A stretch of 64,000 nt of DNA from Paenibacillus alvei DSM 29 (GTDB taxonomy: Bacteria > Bacillota > Bacilli > Paenibacillales > Paenibacillaceae): positions 1-64,000 of the forward strand of contig NZ_AMBZ01000022.1 in NCBI RefSeq assembly GCF_000293805.1, given 5' to 3'. The notes under the pieces were generated by a model. That model was given only the letters and a program-made list of their open reading frames with translations. It had not been told where the DNA came from and did no database searches. Shown one piece after another: positions 24,821 through 32,648 of the stretch; the first letter of the stretch is position 1, and each line of letters starts with the position of its first letter. The translations under genes were made by a program, and so were the position numbers.

Positions 24821-25637
24821 CAACAAACGTATCGCTTGGGCAATTGGATTGGGTGCAGTAGTTTTGGTAGTAGGAAGTCTTTTGGTTGCTTCCGTTACAA
24901 CGGTAAAGCAAGGTCATGTTGGGGTTGTGTTCTCGAAAAATGGTGGCGTGATTCAAGAGACATTGCATTCTGGATGGCACTTAAAAAATCCATTGCACGA
25001 GGTAACGCAATATCCTGTATCGTTGGATTCCGTTAGTTATGCAGGAATGGAATTGACGACAAAAGACGGTAAACCATTAAAGATGGACGTTGAATACGAT
25101 TATCAAAACGATTTGCAAAAGGTTCCACACATCTTTGACACATGGAAAGGGCAAAAGCCTTCTGATATCGAAGATAATTTCCTTCGCTCCCGCGCAAAAG
25201 AGTCTGCAATGTCTGTAACATCTCGTTATACCATTCTTGAAATCTTCCAGAACTATGAGAAGATCAAAGATGAAATCGGAAACTCCTTTGCTGAAAATGT
25301 TAAGCCACATGGCTTCATGATCGAGAACTTCGTTCTTGGCGCACCGACTCCTGACGAAAGCACAAAGAAAGCTATTCAGGCTGTCGTAGACGCTCAACAG
25401 CAACTTGAAGCATTGAAGATCGAGAAGCAAAAGGCATCAGAAGTAGCCGAAAAGCAAAAGATCGAAGCAGAAGGTAAAGCGGCGGCGGCAATCGCAGAAG
25501 CGAAAGGTGAAGCAGAAGCTAACCGACTGATGCAACAATCCATCACTCCTGAACTTCTGAAAAAGATGGAAATGGAAGCACGTATGAAGCATGGTTGGGT
25601 TGAGATTAATGGTGCAGGTGCTGTAGTAACCAAATAA
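24813..25637 (+). CDS. SPFH/prohibitin-like membrane protein
   Basis: 274 aa: N-terminal TM (about residues 9-28), SPFH domain (VGVVFSKNGG to the FVLGAPTPDE region), then a long Ala/Glu/Lys coiled coil (about 205-250). ATG 24813 follows AAGGAGAATGAAGAG. Prohibitin-like proteins occur in many large phages; they form membrane rings. The role may be membrane remodelling or protease modulation, which is inference. Confidence 0.78.
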   Translation: MNNNKRIAWAIGLGAVVLVVGSLLVASVTTVKQGHVGVVFSKNGGVIQETLHSGWHLKNPLHEVTQYPVSLDSVSYAGMELTTKDGKPLKMDVEYDYQNDLQKVPHIFDTWKGQKPSDIEDNFLRSRAKESAMSVTSRYTILEIFQNYEKIKDEIGNSFAENVKPHGFMIENFVLGAPTPDESTKKAIQAVVDAQQQLEALKIEKQKASEVAEKQKIEAEGKAAAAIAEAKGEAEANRLMQQSITPELLKKMEMEARMKHGWVEINGAGAVVTK

Positions 25638-25652
25638 GGAAGGGTGATAAAT

Positions 25653-25814
25653 ATGGAAGAGAACGTACAAGAAGTGGTTGACCCGATTATTTTCCTCAGT
25701 ATTGAAGGTGAAAATGGAGACGAATTAGGTATCTCCGTTGCCGAAGGAATTGACGATGAGACAGCAATTTTCTTACTACAACAAGCAATTGATGCTCTAA
25801 AATCAAACGCTTAA
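25653..25814 (+). CDS. Small acidic protein, 53 aa
   Basis: ATG 25653 after GGAAGGGTG; TAA at 25812. Acidic, ends QQAIDALKSNA. Not recognised. Confidence 0.5.
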   Translation: MEENVQEVVDPIIFLSIEGENGDELGISVAEGIDDETAIFLLQQAIDALKSNA

Positions 25815-25818
25815 CATA

Positions 25819-25857
25819 TGCCAAAGAAAGTCCACATGCATATTGTATGTGGACTTT
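25819..25857 (+). repeat. 14-base motif copy fused to a hairpin
   Basis: TGCCAAAGAAAGTC (13/14) at 25819-25832 forms the left arm of GAAAGTCCACAT / ATGTGGACTTTC. Stem of 12 pairs; no U-run. Confidence 0.65.
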
Positions 25858-25879
25858 CGTAAATAGGAGGGTTTTTCTT

Positions 25880-26026
25880 ATGAAGAGAAAGTGGAAGAAA
25901 AGAATATCGGAATTTATGTATTACATTATGGTTGTACAAATTTTTTGCGGAATACATTATCCTCCTGCAATTTTGGAGGAATCGAGAGACTATGCACCTC
26001 ATCCAAAGGTTGTGAGACGTAAATGA
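25880..26026 (+). CDS. Small basic protein, 48 aa
   Basis: ATG 25880 after TAGGAGGG; TGA at 26024 overlaps the next start. Basic N terminus, then a hydrophobic stretch (FMYYIMVVQIFCGIHY) that could insert in the membrane. Confidence 0.5.
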   Translation: MKRKWKKRISEFMYYIMVVQIFCGIHYPPAILEESRDYAPHPKVVRRK

Positions 26027-26205
26027 TTACTGTATCAAAGTCTTTACGTAATTACTGTATCTCATGCTGTGACAGAGAGCCAGTACAAGCTTATGAGATT
26101 CGTTTTGGCAATCCAAAGTTTACGAACACAAGTGTTATGACCATTTGTGAAGTTTGTCTTTTACAAATGAAGAAGGCGATTAGAGAGCTAAGTCCAAGTG
26201 AATAA
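26023..26205 (+). CDS. Small Cys-containing protein, 60 aa
   Basis: Cysteines CISCC and CEVC may bind zinc. Ends just before a terminator. Confidence 0.5.
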   Translation: MITVSKSLRNYCISCCDREPVQAYEIRFGNPKFTNTSVMTICEVCLLQMKKAIRELSPSE

Positions 26206-26213
26206 AAACCGTC

Positions 26214-26242
26214 TAAGCAGGGGGAAATTCTCCTGCTTTTTC
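26214..26242 (+). terminator. Intrinsic terminator
   Basis: Stem AAGCAGGGGG / TCTCCTGCTT followed by TTTTC. Confidence 0.75.
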
Positions 26243-26254
26243 TTATATAATAGG

Positions 26255-26283
26255 TTGACTACTGCTAAAGAAAGTACTATAAT
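26255..26283 (+). promoter_or_regulatory. Sigma-A promoter with 14-base motif in spacer
   Basis: TTGACT, 17-base spacer containing TGCTAAAGAAAGTA (26263-26276), TATAAT (26278-26283). Confidence 0.8.
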
Positions 26284-26322
26284 AAGTACATCAAGCAAAT
26301 ACAACTGAAAGGGGCAACCAAG

Positions 26323-27003
26323 ATGAGCAAAGATAAAATATATCGCTATGCAAAAAGTAAGGGAGAGTATGAGAAGCAAGTAAATATTCATATTCGCGAA
26401 ATGATTGAAATGATAAAGTATGAAGAAGTGAAGAAAAATCTATACGTCAAAGGCATCAAGCTATCCACTCATGCATTTAAACGTATGAAACAACACTTCG
26501 ATTTAGTTGATGTCGCTGTAGCGACACGAAAAGCTAAAGAGATGCTTCGACATGCTGTACGCCTTGGCACAGTCCTGTCTTATGATGGGCGTATCAATGT
26601 TCTTTATGCTTACCGTCAAACGGCATTCTTCTTGTCTCCTGACTTGAAGACAGTTGTTACTGTGAACAGATTCCACGAAATAAGCTACAAGCCAGTGCTA
26701 AAAAAAGTACATGATGGTCTTGATAGAGAAGAATTACTTGAACTACATATCAGTCATCTCCGTGAAATTGAGAGAAAAGAAGAAGAACAGATGCGCTTGA
26801 TTCTCTCAATCGAACAGAAGGTGAGAGAAGCGACAGAACAATGCGCAACAATGCTCCGTCTAGTCAGAGGTGGAGGACGCAAGAAGGAAATTAAACATTT
26901 GATCTCCGAACAGAACCATCATCTAAAGATGGAAGGTAGAAAGCTTTTCGAATTGAAGGTTGAGAAGCGTCATTTGTGCAAGTCTCTTGTCTCATTATAT
27001 TGA
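26323..27003 (+). CDS. Hypothetical coiled-coil protein, 226 aa
   Basis: ATG after GAAAGGGGC. Middle region with STHAFKRMKQHFDL and FFLSPDLKTVVTV is globular; the C-terminal third is Glu/Lys/Arg-rich (about residues 140-215), probably a coiled coil. A near copy of the 14-base motif (TGCTAAAAAAAGTA, 26696-26709) lies inside. Not recognised. Confidence 0.6.
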   Translation: MSKDKIYRYAKSKGEYEKQVNIHIREMIEMIKYEEVKKNLYVKGIKLSTHAFKRMKQHFDLVDVAVATRKAKEMLRHAVRLGTVLSYDGRINVLYAYRQTAFFLSPDLKTVVTVNRFHEISYKPVLKKVHDGLDREELLELHISHLREIERKEEEQMRLILSIEQKVREATEQCATMLRLVRGGGRKKEIKHLISEQNHHLKMEGRKLFELKVEKRHLCKSLVSLY

Positions 27004-27017
27004 TGCCAAAGAAAGTA
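27004..27017 (+). repeat. 14-base dispersed motif copy
   Basis: TGCCAAAGAAAGTA, perfect, one base after the preceding stop and just before AAAGGAG of the next gene. Confidence 0.75.
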
Positions 27018-27035
27018 TTCTAAAGGAGAACAAAC

Positions 27036-27317
27036 ATGATGGACAAACGAAAAGAAATAAGATTGTCAAGGTTTATATCAAAAATACTTAGACACGATGC
27101 AAAGCGATTTGGTTTAGATCAGGACGATGATAACTTTGTCCAACTAAGCAACTTCATTAATGTTGTGTTAAGCGAATTTGAAGGAAGTATATCTCTGACT
27201 GATGTCGTTTATGTTCTGGAAAACAGCAAGAAAGATGGTCAAAACAGGTTCCAAATCGTTGGCGACAGGGTGAGAGCAACATACAATCACACTTGGAAAG
27301 CAAAAGGAGATGTATAA
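27036..27317 (+). CDS. KptA/Tpt1 N-terminal-domain-like protein
   Basis: 93 aa resembling only the N-terminal winged-helix half of RNA 2'-phosphotransferase: RLSRFISKILRHDAKRFGL matches the LSK-LLS-VLRH opening, followed by an acidic turn, VYVLENSKKDGQNRFQIV and RVRATYNHTW near the domain end. The ADP-ribosyltransferase catalytic half is absent and the next frame is a different, membrane protein. It may be a stand-alone RNA-binding domain or a decoy. Confidence 0.6.
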   Translation: MMDKRKEIRLSRFISKILRHDAKRFGLDQDDDNFVQLSNFINVVLSEFEGSISLTDVVYVLENSKKDGQNRFQIVGDRVRATYNHTWKAKGDV

Positions 27318-27590
27318 ATGGAACACTTTTTGTTCTTCTTTGTAACGAACTTATCAGTATTCTTCCTTCTTTTCTGTGTATTTCAACTTGATGAGAAGTA
27401 CGCAGATGGAACTTTGAGGGCAATTTTAGCAGACTGGTGGATTGGATATTTAATTCTCAACATCATACCTATTGTTAATCTTATTGTCTGCTTGTTAAGC
27501 ATTGTTCTCTTCGTCATCACAGCAATTATTTATCAAATAGATGAGAGAAATCTCACTGGTGACGATATTTTCAAAAAATCTTCTTCATAA
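27318..27590 (+). CDS. Membrane protein, three TM segments
   Basis: 90 aa; hydrophobic stretches at about residues 3-23, 41-60 and 55-75. Directly follows the KptA-like stop with AAGGAGATG upstream. Unknown. Confidence 0.6.
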   Translation: MEHFLFFFVTNLSVFFLLFCVFQLDEKYADGTLRAILADWWIGYLILNIIPIVNLIVCLLSIVLFVITAIIYQIDERNLTGDDIFKKSSS

Positions 27591-27606
27591 AGGATGGAAA
27601 GTAAAA

Positions 27607-28194
27607 ATGACAACTTATAAACAAGAACGTATTGGCGATTATATTCAAGTGAACTCTGGACGACAATTCTATGTACTCGATCCTCGACCAGAAGATATCA
27701 CGATTAATGACATCGCGCATTCGCTGGCTAACATTTGCCGATTCACTGGTCATGGCGACCGATTCTATTGTGTAGGAGAGCATTCAATCCAGTGTGCGCG
27801 TGTGGCACGAAAGCTTGGCTATTCCACACTTATGCAACTATATTGCTTACTTCACGATGGAAGCGAGAGCGTAGTCAACGACTTGGCTCGACCAGTAAAA
27901 CAAAACATTCCACAGTACAAAGAAGTTGAAGATCGTATTATGGCTGTGATTTGGGAAGTCGCTGGACTGCCGAAGCCGACAGAGGAAGACTACAAAGTCG
28001 TTAAAATCATTGACAACACGCTACTTGTTAATGAGATGGAACAGTTGATGAAACGTAGCGACATTCCAGATGTTGAATGCGAAAGATTCTTTGTTGACCT
28101 TTCTATTGGATACAATGCAGGAGAGTCTAAAGCGCCATTTTTGACGATGTATAACGCTTTGATGGAGGAATTGAAAGATGAAAACAATCTATAA
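27607..28194 (+). CDS. HD-domain phosphohydrolase (5'-deoxynucleotidase-like)
   Basis: 195 aa from ATG 27607 (AAGGATGGAAAG upstream). HD signature: FYCVGEHSIQCA (first His), LLHDGSESVVNDLARPVK (HD pair), and a later Asp in KIIDNTLL. YfbR-like HD proteins dephosphorylate dNMPs. Fits the phage nucleotide metabolism. Confidence 0.78.
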   Translation: MTTYKQERIGDYIQVNSGRQFYVLDPRPEDITINDIAHSLANICRFTGHGDRFYCVGEHSIQCARVARKLGYSTLMQLYCLLHDGSESVVNDLARPVKQNIPQYKEVEDRIMAVIWEVAGLPKPTEEDYKVVKIIDNTLLVNEMEQLMKRSDIPDVECERFFVDLSIGYNAGESKAPFLTMYNALMEELKDENNL

Positions 28195-28468
28195 GTTTCC
28201 ATTGTACACTGAGAAAGAAGTGATTAGCCTTCCTTTAAGAACAAAAATTCTTTCAGTAAAAGTGCAACGAGGACGAGCAGTTGTCTACGCTTTGATTGAC
28301 ACTAGCATCTTAGATAAGGAGGATTATGAGTTTGTTTCCATTCCAACTGGCAGAGATACAAGGGTGTATGCAGAAGGAATTGAGAACTACACCTTCCTTG
28401 ATACTGTGCTTTTTGGAGAAAATCAAACATATGTAGATCATGTATTCTACAGAAAGGTTGCGAAATAA
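28178..28468 (+). CDS. DUF7352-like protein
   Basis: 96 aa. The opening MKTIYKFPLYTEK, the Gln-containing LSVKVQRGRAVVYALID and the closing VDHVFYRKV fit a small domain common in phages and plasmids. Function unknown. Overlaps the preceding gene by 17 bases. Confidence 0.6.
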   Translation: MKTIYKFPLYTEKEVISLPLRTKILSVKVQRGRAVVYALIDTSILDKEDYEFVSIPTGRDTRVYAEGIENYTFLDTVLFGENQTYVDHVFYRKVAK

Positions 28469-28749
28469 TGAGCAAGCAAATGACAAAGAAGCAAGCTATT
28501 GATTTACTGGCGACACTTACATTCATCTCAGTTAGCAAGAATGGTGAACAGGTTATTGAGAAAATCGGTCTAACGGAAGAACAGACAGATAAGATGATGC
28601 GTGTCGTAGTAAGTCTGTTCAATAATGACGAAGTAGAAGCCAATAAGTTCATCATTAAAGAAATGAAAAAGCTTTTAAAGAAGCTCGATGAACATGATGA
28701 TTCAGATGCCAAAGAAAGTACATTTAAAAGGACTGGTGATGGAAAATGA
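28468..28749 (+). CDS. Hypothetical helical protein, 93 aa
   Basis: Starts on the A of the preceding TAA. Lys/Glu-rich helices. A perfect 14-base motif copy lies near its 3' end. Confidence 0.55.
   Translation: MSKQMTKKQAIDLLATLTFISVSKNGEQVIEKIGLTEEQTDKMMRVVVSLFNNDEVEANKFIIKEMKKLLKKLDEHDDSDAKESTFKRTGDGK
28707..28720 (+). repeat. 14-base dispersed motif copy near a gene end
   Basis: TGCCAAAGAAAGTA, perfect, 26 bases before the next gene's start. Confidence 0.75.
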
Positions 28750-29114
28750 AAACATACACAACAGCAGAGATGATCGACAAGATTGATATCGCACAAAAGG
28801 CTGAGATGGTTGAGCCTTTGCAAGACATTGTTGTTCAGAAAAACCAATATGGAATTATCGTTTTGAAAGATGGGCTATCTACTAAACATATTGGACAACC
28901 ATTACCGCTTGGAAATATAGCTCTAAATGCAAAATGGAAGTTTGTACGCAGACCAATTACATTCTTACAAGCTACAGACTATCTTCGTCAAGGAAAAGTT
29001 GTTTCTTGCGAAACAGATGGAATGCTACCAGTAAAATACGACAGTTTAGAAGATGTGATTCACATCTATGAAGTTGTCGATGGCAAATGGTACTTGGAGG
29101 ACTCTAATCAATGA
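28746..29114 (+). CDS. Hypothetical protein, 122 aa
   Basis: Overlaps the preceding stop by four bases. Contains AKWKFVRRPITFLQATDYL, a pattern seen in small phage proteins of unknown role. Confidence 0.55.
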   Translation: MKTYTTAEMIDKIDIAQKAEMVEPLQDIVVQKNQYGIIVLKDGLSTKHIGQPLPLGNIALNAKWKFVRRPITFLQATDYLRQGKVVSCETDGMLPVKYDSLEDVIHIYEVVDGKWYLEDSNQ

Positions 29115-29635
29115 CAAAAGAAATCCACCTTTGGGGCGATGGATCTAGCGTCAATAATGGCGAAGAAAAAGGTCTTGGCGGTTATGGTTACATTCTCTTA
29201 TTCGGTGAGTTTGATGGTGCAGATACAAAGACCGAATATGGCGATAAAACAAAGATGCTTACTGGTTGGGATGGATTCGAAAATACGACCAATCAGAAGG
29301 AAGAAATCAAAGCAATCATCAATGGGTTGAAGCGAATCAAGCCAAATACAAACTATCCAATACAAGTATTCTCTGACTCAGCATACCTTATCAATTGCAT
29401 GAAACAACGATGGTATGAAAACTGGCGAACAAATGGATGGAAAAACTCCAAGAAAGAACCTGTCGAGAGTCCAGAGTTGTGGAAAGAACTTCTCCAAGTG
29501 ATTGAGGATGGTTTCTTTAAAATCACTTGGAATAAGGTGAAGGGTCACTCAGGCATCTTCTACAACGAGGAATGCGATAAACTGGCTCGTCAAGGGCTTG
29601 AAAAAATGAGAGCAATTAGAAGAGGAGAAGATTAA
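29111..29635 (+). CDS. rnhA: Ribonuclease HI
   Basis: Removes RNA primers from RNA-DNA hybrids. Catalytic acidic residues: Asp in WGDGS, Glu in NQKEEIKAI, Asp in FSDSAYL, Asp in NEECDKLAR, with the basic WNKVKGHSG before it. 174 aa, normal. Overlaps its neighbour by four bases. Confidence 0.87.
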   Translation: MTKEIHLWGDGSSVNNGEEKGLGGYGYILLFGEFDGADTKTEYGDKTKMLTGWDGFENTTNQKEEIKAIINGLKRIKPNTNYPIQVFSDSAYLINCMKQRWYENWRTNGWKNSKKEPVESPELWKELLQVIEDGFFKITWNKVKGHSGIFYNEECDKLARQGLEKMRAIRRGED

Positions 29636-29938
29636 ATGAAATTTACATCTGAGTTGAAGAAAAAACATGAGTTTGTTTTAGAGGTCGGAGATTTCTTCCA
29701 GTACGATGAATCAACATTCGTAATTGTACAACCTCTCATCAAGGACAATTATGACTATAAGAATGAAGGCTACACTTATGTAAATCTGACATACCATTCT
29801 CTAGTATATCCTAAGTTCGAAACTCTCGAAGAGTTGAAGGATTATCTTACAGAGAAGAAAGAAGTCAAGTTTTATAGAGGTGGTAATGTTGTCGTAAATC
29901 TTGGTTCACCTTTCTATGAAATTTTACAAGAGGGGTGA
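29636..29938 (+). CDS. Hypothetical protein, 100 aa
   Basis: Begins right after the RNase H stop (AGAGGAGA upstream). No domain recognised. Confidence 0.5.
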   Translation: MKFTSELKKKHEFVLEVGDFFQYDESTFVIVQPLIKDNYDYKNEGYTYVNLTYHSLVYPKFETLEELKDYLTEKKEVKFYRGGNVVVNLGSPFYEILQEG

Positions 29939-29944
29939 CTTCTG

Positions 29945-30142
29945 ATGTCAAAAGAGAATCCGCTATTTACACAGAAGCAACTCGAAGAATTTGATCGATT
30001 GACTGCACTCGAATCCTCTCCTATACAAATGGATAGGATTCGAGCAAGATGCGACTATCCCAAGTGGATTGCAGACAACAATCTGACAAAAGAAAATACT
30101 GATGCTATGAGAGACGAACTTATTCGTCAAGGGAAGTGGTAA
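29945..30142 (+). CDS. Hypothetical protein, 65 aa
   Basis: Site AGAGGGGTGAC. Carries a 10-bp perfect inverted repeat (30008-30044) within the coding sequence. Not recognised. Confidence 0.5.
   Translation: MSKENPLFTQKQLEEFDRLTALESSPIQMDRIRARCDYPKWIADNNLTKENTDAMRDELIRQGKW
30008..30044 (+). repeat. Ten-bp perfect inverted repeat in coding sequence
   Basis: CTCGAATCCT and AGGATTCGAG separated by 17 bases. Confidence 0.5.
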
Positions 30143-30146
30143 ACAT

Positions 30147-30389
30147 ATGAGAAAATGCACAATACATGAGGCGTATAACGCTGTTGATGTAAAAACAGGA
30201 ATAGCGATACTTTATACAAATCAAAAGGGCTTGAAGCAAATGATGGAGGGAAACTCTTTTTACGTGTGGACTCATGAACATGCAACTATAAATGATGTGA
30301 AGCTTCGAGTATTTGAGAAAGACTTAGCAGAAGACAGCGAAGGGAATGTATATTGCGTGGATGGGTTGGATGTGATGGTCGTTGATTAA
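30147..30389 (+). CDS. Hypothetical protein, 80 aa
   Basis: Small, beta-rich by eye. Weak site GGGAAGTGG. Confidence 0.5.
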   Translation: MRKCTIHEAYNAVDVKTGIAILYTNQKGLKQMMEGNSFYVWTHEHATINDVKLRVFEKDLAEDSEGNVYCVDGLDVMVVD

Positions 30390-30480
30390 AAGCGACTTCT
30401 TCCCAATGCTTCTACTAATGATATTCGCAGTAATGATTTTAATACTTGGTGTGATAGGGCTATGTGCTTATGGCATTTAA
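30382..30480 (+). CDS. Single-TM peptide, 32 aa
   Basis: TTG start at 30382 overlapping the preceding stop. Nearly all hydrophobic (MLLLMIFAVMILILGVIGL). No strong ribosome site, so tentative. Confidence 0.4.
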   Translation: MIKSDFFPMLLLMIFAVMILILGVIGLCAYGI

Positions 30481-30507
30481 TAATCTTTGAGAGTGAGGAA
30501 AATTAAT

Positions 30508-30906
30508 ATGTGGTATAGCAAACCGAAACAACAGGCAGTCTCTGTTGATGAATACATTAATCGTTTTACCATCAGACATGCCGCATGTGACTCTACTAAA
30601 GTAATAGAAGTTGACAATATTCGATTCACAATGAAAGCGTACTATGGATACTCAGTGAAAATTCATCTAGTTGATGGCGAAGATGAATTATTGGTTTATG
30701 ATGCAGATTACAGTGGAGTTAAGCGAGGTACATGGCATCACAAAGGCTCATGGTGCGATAAAATTCTTCAAATTGTTCTTGATGATTGCGAGAAATATGA
30801 GCGAATTGTACGAGCAAAAGAGAAGGCGATTGAAGATGAGTTAAGTAGATTGAAAGACAAATTTGGCAAGCTGTTCAGTGGTGATAAAGATGCCGCCAAA
30901 GTTTAG
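30508..30906 (+). CDS. Hypothetical protein, 132 aa
   Basis: ATG 30508 after GAGTGAGGA. Charged helical C terminus (about residues 100-125). Not recognised. Confidence 0.5.
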   Translation: MWYSKPKQQAVSVDEYINRFTIRHAACDSTKVIEVDNIRFTMKAYYGYSVKIHLVDGEDELLVYDADYSGVKRGTWHHKGSWCDKILQIVLDDCEKYERIVRAKEKAIEDELSRLKDKFGKLFSGDKDAAKV

Positions 30907-31087
30907 TGCGAAAGATGTTGTTGAAGTAACTTTATACGACACAAGTAATAATAACAAGCCAGTCTTATCATTAGGAACACTTAAACTTTCTTCCATTCAA
31001 AATGAAGGTGGAGTTTATGCATGTGGCGGTAATGGAAGTAAGACGATAAAAAGGATTGGTGATTCGAATGGCAAAGCTGATATTTAA
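30890..31087 (+). CDS. Hypothetical protein, 65 aa
   Basis: ATG 30890 after GTGGTGATAAAG. Ends within the thymidine kinase start region. Not recognised. Confidence 0.45.
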   Translation: MPPKFSAKDVVEVTLYDTSNNNKPVLSLGTLKLSSIQNEGGVYACGGNGSKTIKRIGDSNGKADI

Positions 31088-31655
31088 GTATGGCTCCATG
31101 AATGCCAGTAAATCTGCAAACCTCATCATGGATTGCTATGGTCATAAAGCTAATGGAAAGAGTGTCCTAGTGTTTAAGCCTACACAGGACACTAGAGATT
31201 ATGGCTATGTTAGTTCTAGGGCGACTGCGACAAGGATTCAAGCAAACCTAATATCTCCTGATATAGATGGTGCAATGTTCAACATGACACAGTTGTTCAT
31301 GCCGCGCATGGTCTTTGTAGATGAGGTGCAATTCTTTACCGCTAAACAAATTGAGGAATTAGCAAGCATCGTGGACAAGCTTGGCGTTACAGTTCAAGCG
31401 TATGGGCTGATGACAGACTTCAAACGTGAATTGTTCGAAGGAAGTAAAAGACTTGTTGAACTTGCTGATGTTGTTGAGCGTATTCGATCTGAATGCACAG
31501 AATGCTCTAATGAAGGCGTTCTGAATGCACGACTTGTTGAAGGTGTATTACAGACCGATGGAGAGACAGTCGTTGTCGGCAAAGAACAAGACGACGATTC
31601 GAAGAAACCTGTTTACAAGGTATTATGTCGAAAATGCTATGGAGAACGCTTATGA
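31068..31655 (+). CDS. tdk: Thymidine kinase
   Basis: Type II thymidine kinase. P-loop-like KYGSMNASKSANLIM near residues 6-20 (GxMxSGKS family), VFVDEVQFF (Walker B) near 84, and zinc cysteines CTEC and CRKC. 195 aa, typical. ATG 31068 after AAAGGATTGGTG. Supplies dTMP for phage DNA. Confidence 0.88.
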   Translation: MAKLIFKYGSMNASKSANLIMDCYGHKANGKSVLVFKPTQDTRDYGYVSSRATATRIQANLISPDIDGAMFNMTQLFMPRMVFVDEVQFFTAKQIEELASIVDKLGVTVQAYGLMTDFKRELFEGSKRLVELADVVERIRSECTECSNEGVLNARLVEGVLQTDGETVVVGKEQDDDSKKPVYKVLCRKCYGERL

Positions 31656-31963
31656 ATCGATGGCTATTGACAGAAGAAGTCAAGCAAAAGTATACACCGA
31701 TTATACAGGGCTTCATTGATAAGCTTGAAGCAATGAATCCAGATGAGCAGGAAGACTTGCTAGAAATCAATTTGAGCGATACTGGACTCAATCCATACAC
31801 ATTGCAGGAGTTATTAGAGAGTCTTGGCTATGAGAAGACTGATTTCGACGATAACGGCTGGCAAATGGACTTTTGGATTACAATGGAAAAGAATGGATGC
31901 AAGTCGATTGTGATTGAAGGTACAGGCATCATTTTCGAGTTGAAGTTGAGGGAAAATGAATAA
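31652..31963 (+). CDS. Hypothetical protein, 103 aa
   Basis: ATG 31652 overlaps the tdk stop, with ATGGAGAACG upstream. Contains GWQMDFWITMEKNG. Not recognised. Confidence 0.5.
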   Translation: MNRWLLTEEVKQKYTPIIQGFIDKLEAMNPDEQEDLLEINLSDTGLNPYTLQELLESLGYEKTDFDDNGWQMDFWITMEKNGCKSIVIEGTGIIFELKLRENE

Positions 31964-31973
31964 TGACCGTCCG

Positions 31974-32001
31974 AAGGGGAGACAAAAGTCTCTCCTTTTT
32001 T
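31974..32001 (+). terminator. Intrinsic terminator
   Basis: Stem AGGGGAGAC / GTCTCTCCT with six T. Confidence 0.82.
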
Positions 32002-32012
32002 GCCATATACAC

Positions 32013-32041
32013 TTGACCATTGCCAAAGAAAGTACTATAAT
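32013..32041 (+). promoter_or_regulatory. Sigma-A promoter with 14-base motif in spacer
   Basis: TTGACC, 17-base spacer with TGCCAAAGAAAGTA (32021-32034), TATAAT (32036-32041). Confidence 0.8.
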
Positions 32042-32071
32042 GAGTATATATCAAATGAAAGGGAGATGTCG

Positions 32072-32221
32072 ATGAAAGCAGAAATTGAACAGATCATCAA
32101 AGACCTTGAATATGAGCGTGAGGAATATGGGGAACGTATTGTTTCACTGCACTATGGTTACGATAGCGCATTGGAAAAACTCTGCAAGCTAGTTGGGAAA
32201 GAGTTTACACCTTATGAATAG
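32072..32221 (+). CDS. Hypothetical helical protein, 49 aa
   Basis: ATG 32072 after AAGGGAGATG. Acidic/basic helix. First gene after the promoter. Confidence 0.5.
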   Translation: MKAEIEQIIKDLEYEREEYGERIVSLHYGYDSALEKLCKLVGKEFTPYE

Positions 32222-32324
32222 TGTTATATACGAACGGATCAAAGTTGTTGTCTTGGTAAAGAGCAAAAGAGATGTTGGTCTTTACTTTCGACTGTTCAAA
32301 ATGATGTTGAAAGAAAAATTGTGA
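32214..32324 (+). CDS. Small basic protein, 36 aa
   Basis: ATG 32214 inside the preceding gene's end; TGA overlaps the GTG start of the following gene. No clear ribosome site, so coupling only. Confidence 0.35.
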   Translation: MNSVIYERIKVVVLVKSKRDVGLYFRLFKMMLKEKL

Positions 32325-32551
32325 AAGAACAAGAAACTTCGGATTATGCTAAGTTCGCAACTGACAAATTCGAGATACGATTTGTGATTGCAGGAAAATC
32401 AATGCTTGGCAAGAGAGCGCATTATGTGATTAACATGTATCCTGATGAACAATACGACAACGAGGTCGCGATGCCAATGATGGTATTACACAATCACTTG
32501 AAAGAAGATCCTAAATGGAGTGAGTTGTTTGAGGATGGCAAACACAGTTGA
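32321..32551 (+). CDS. Hypothetical protein, 76 aa
   Basis: GTG start. Contains KFEIRFVIAGKSMLGKRAHY. Not recognised. Confidence 0.5.
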   Translation: MKEQETSDYAKFATDKFEIRFVIAGKSMLGKRAHYVINMYPDEQYDNEVAMPMMVLHNHLKEDPKWSELFEDGKHS

Positions 32552-32639
32552 TTGCTATCAATGTGGAGTAAAGGTCAAACTGACAAAGCATATAAACAAA
32601 TGTAAGTGCGGAGCTAGAATCAAGGTTCTGCAATACTAA
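32535..32639 (+). CDS. Zinc-ribbon micro-protein, 34 aa
   Basis: ATG 32535 after TTTGAGG. CYQCG and CKCGA pairs separated by about 12 residues form a minimal zinc ribbon. Confidence 0.5.
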   Translation: MANTVDCYQCGVKVKLTKHINKCKCGARIKVLQY

Positions 32640-32648
32640 AGGAGCGAT

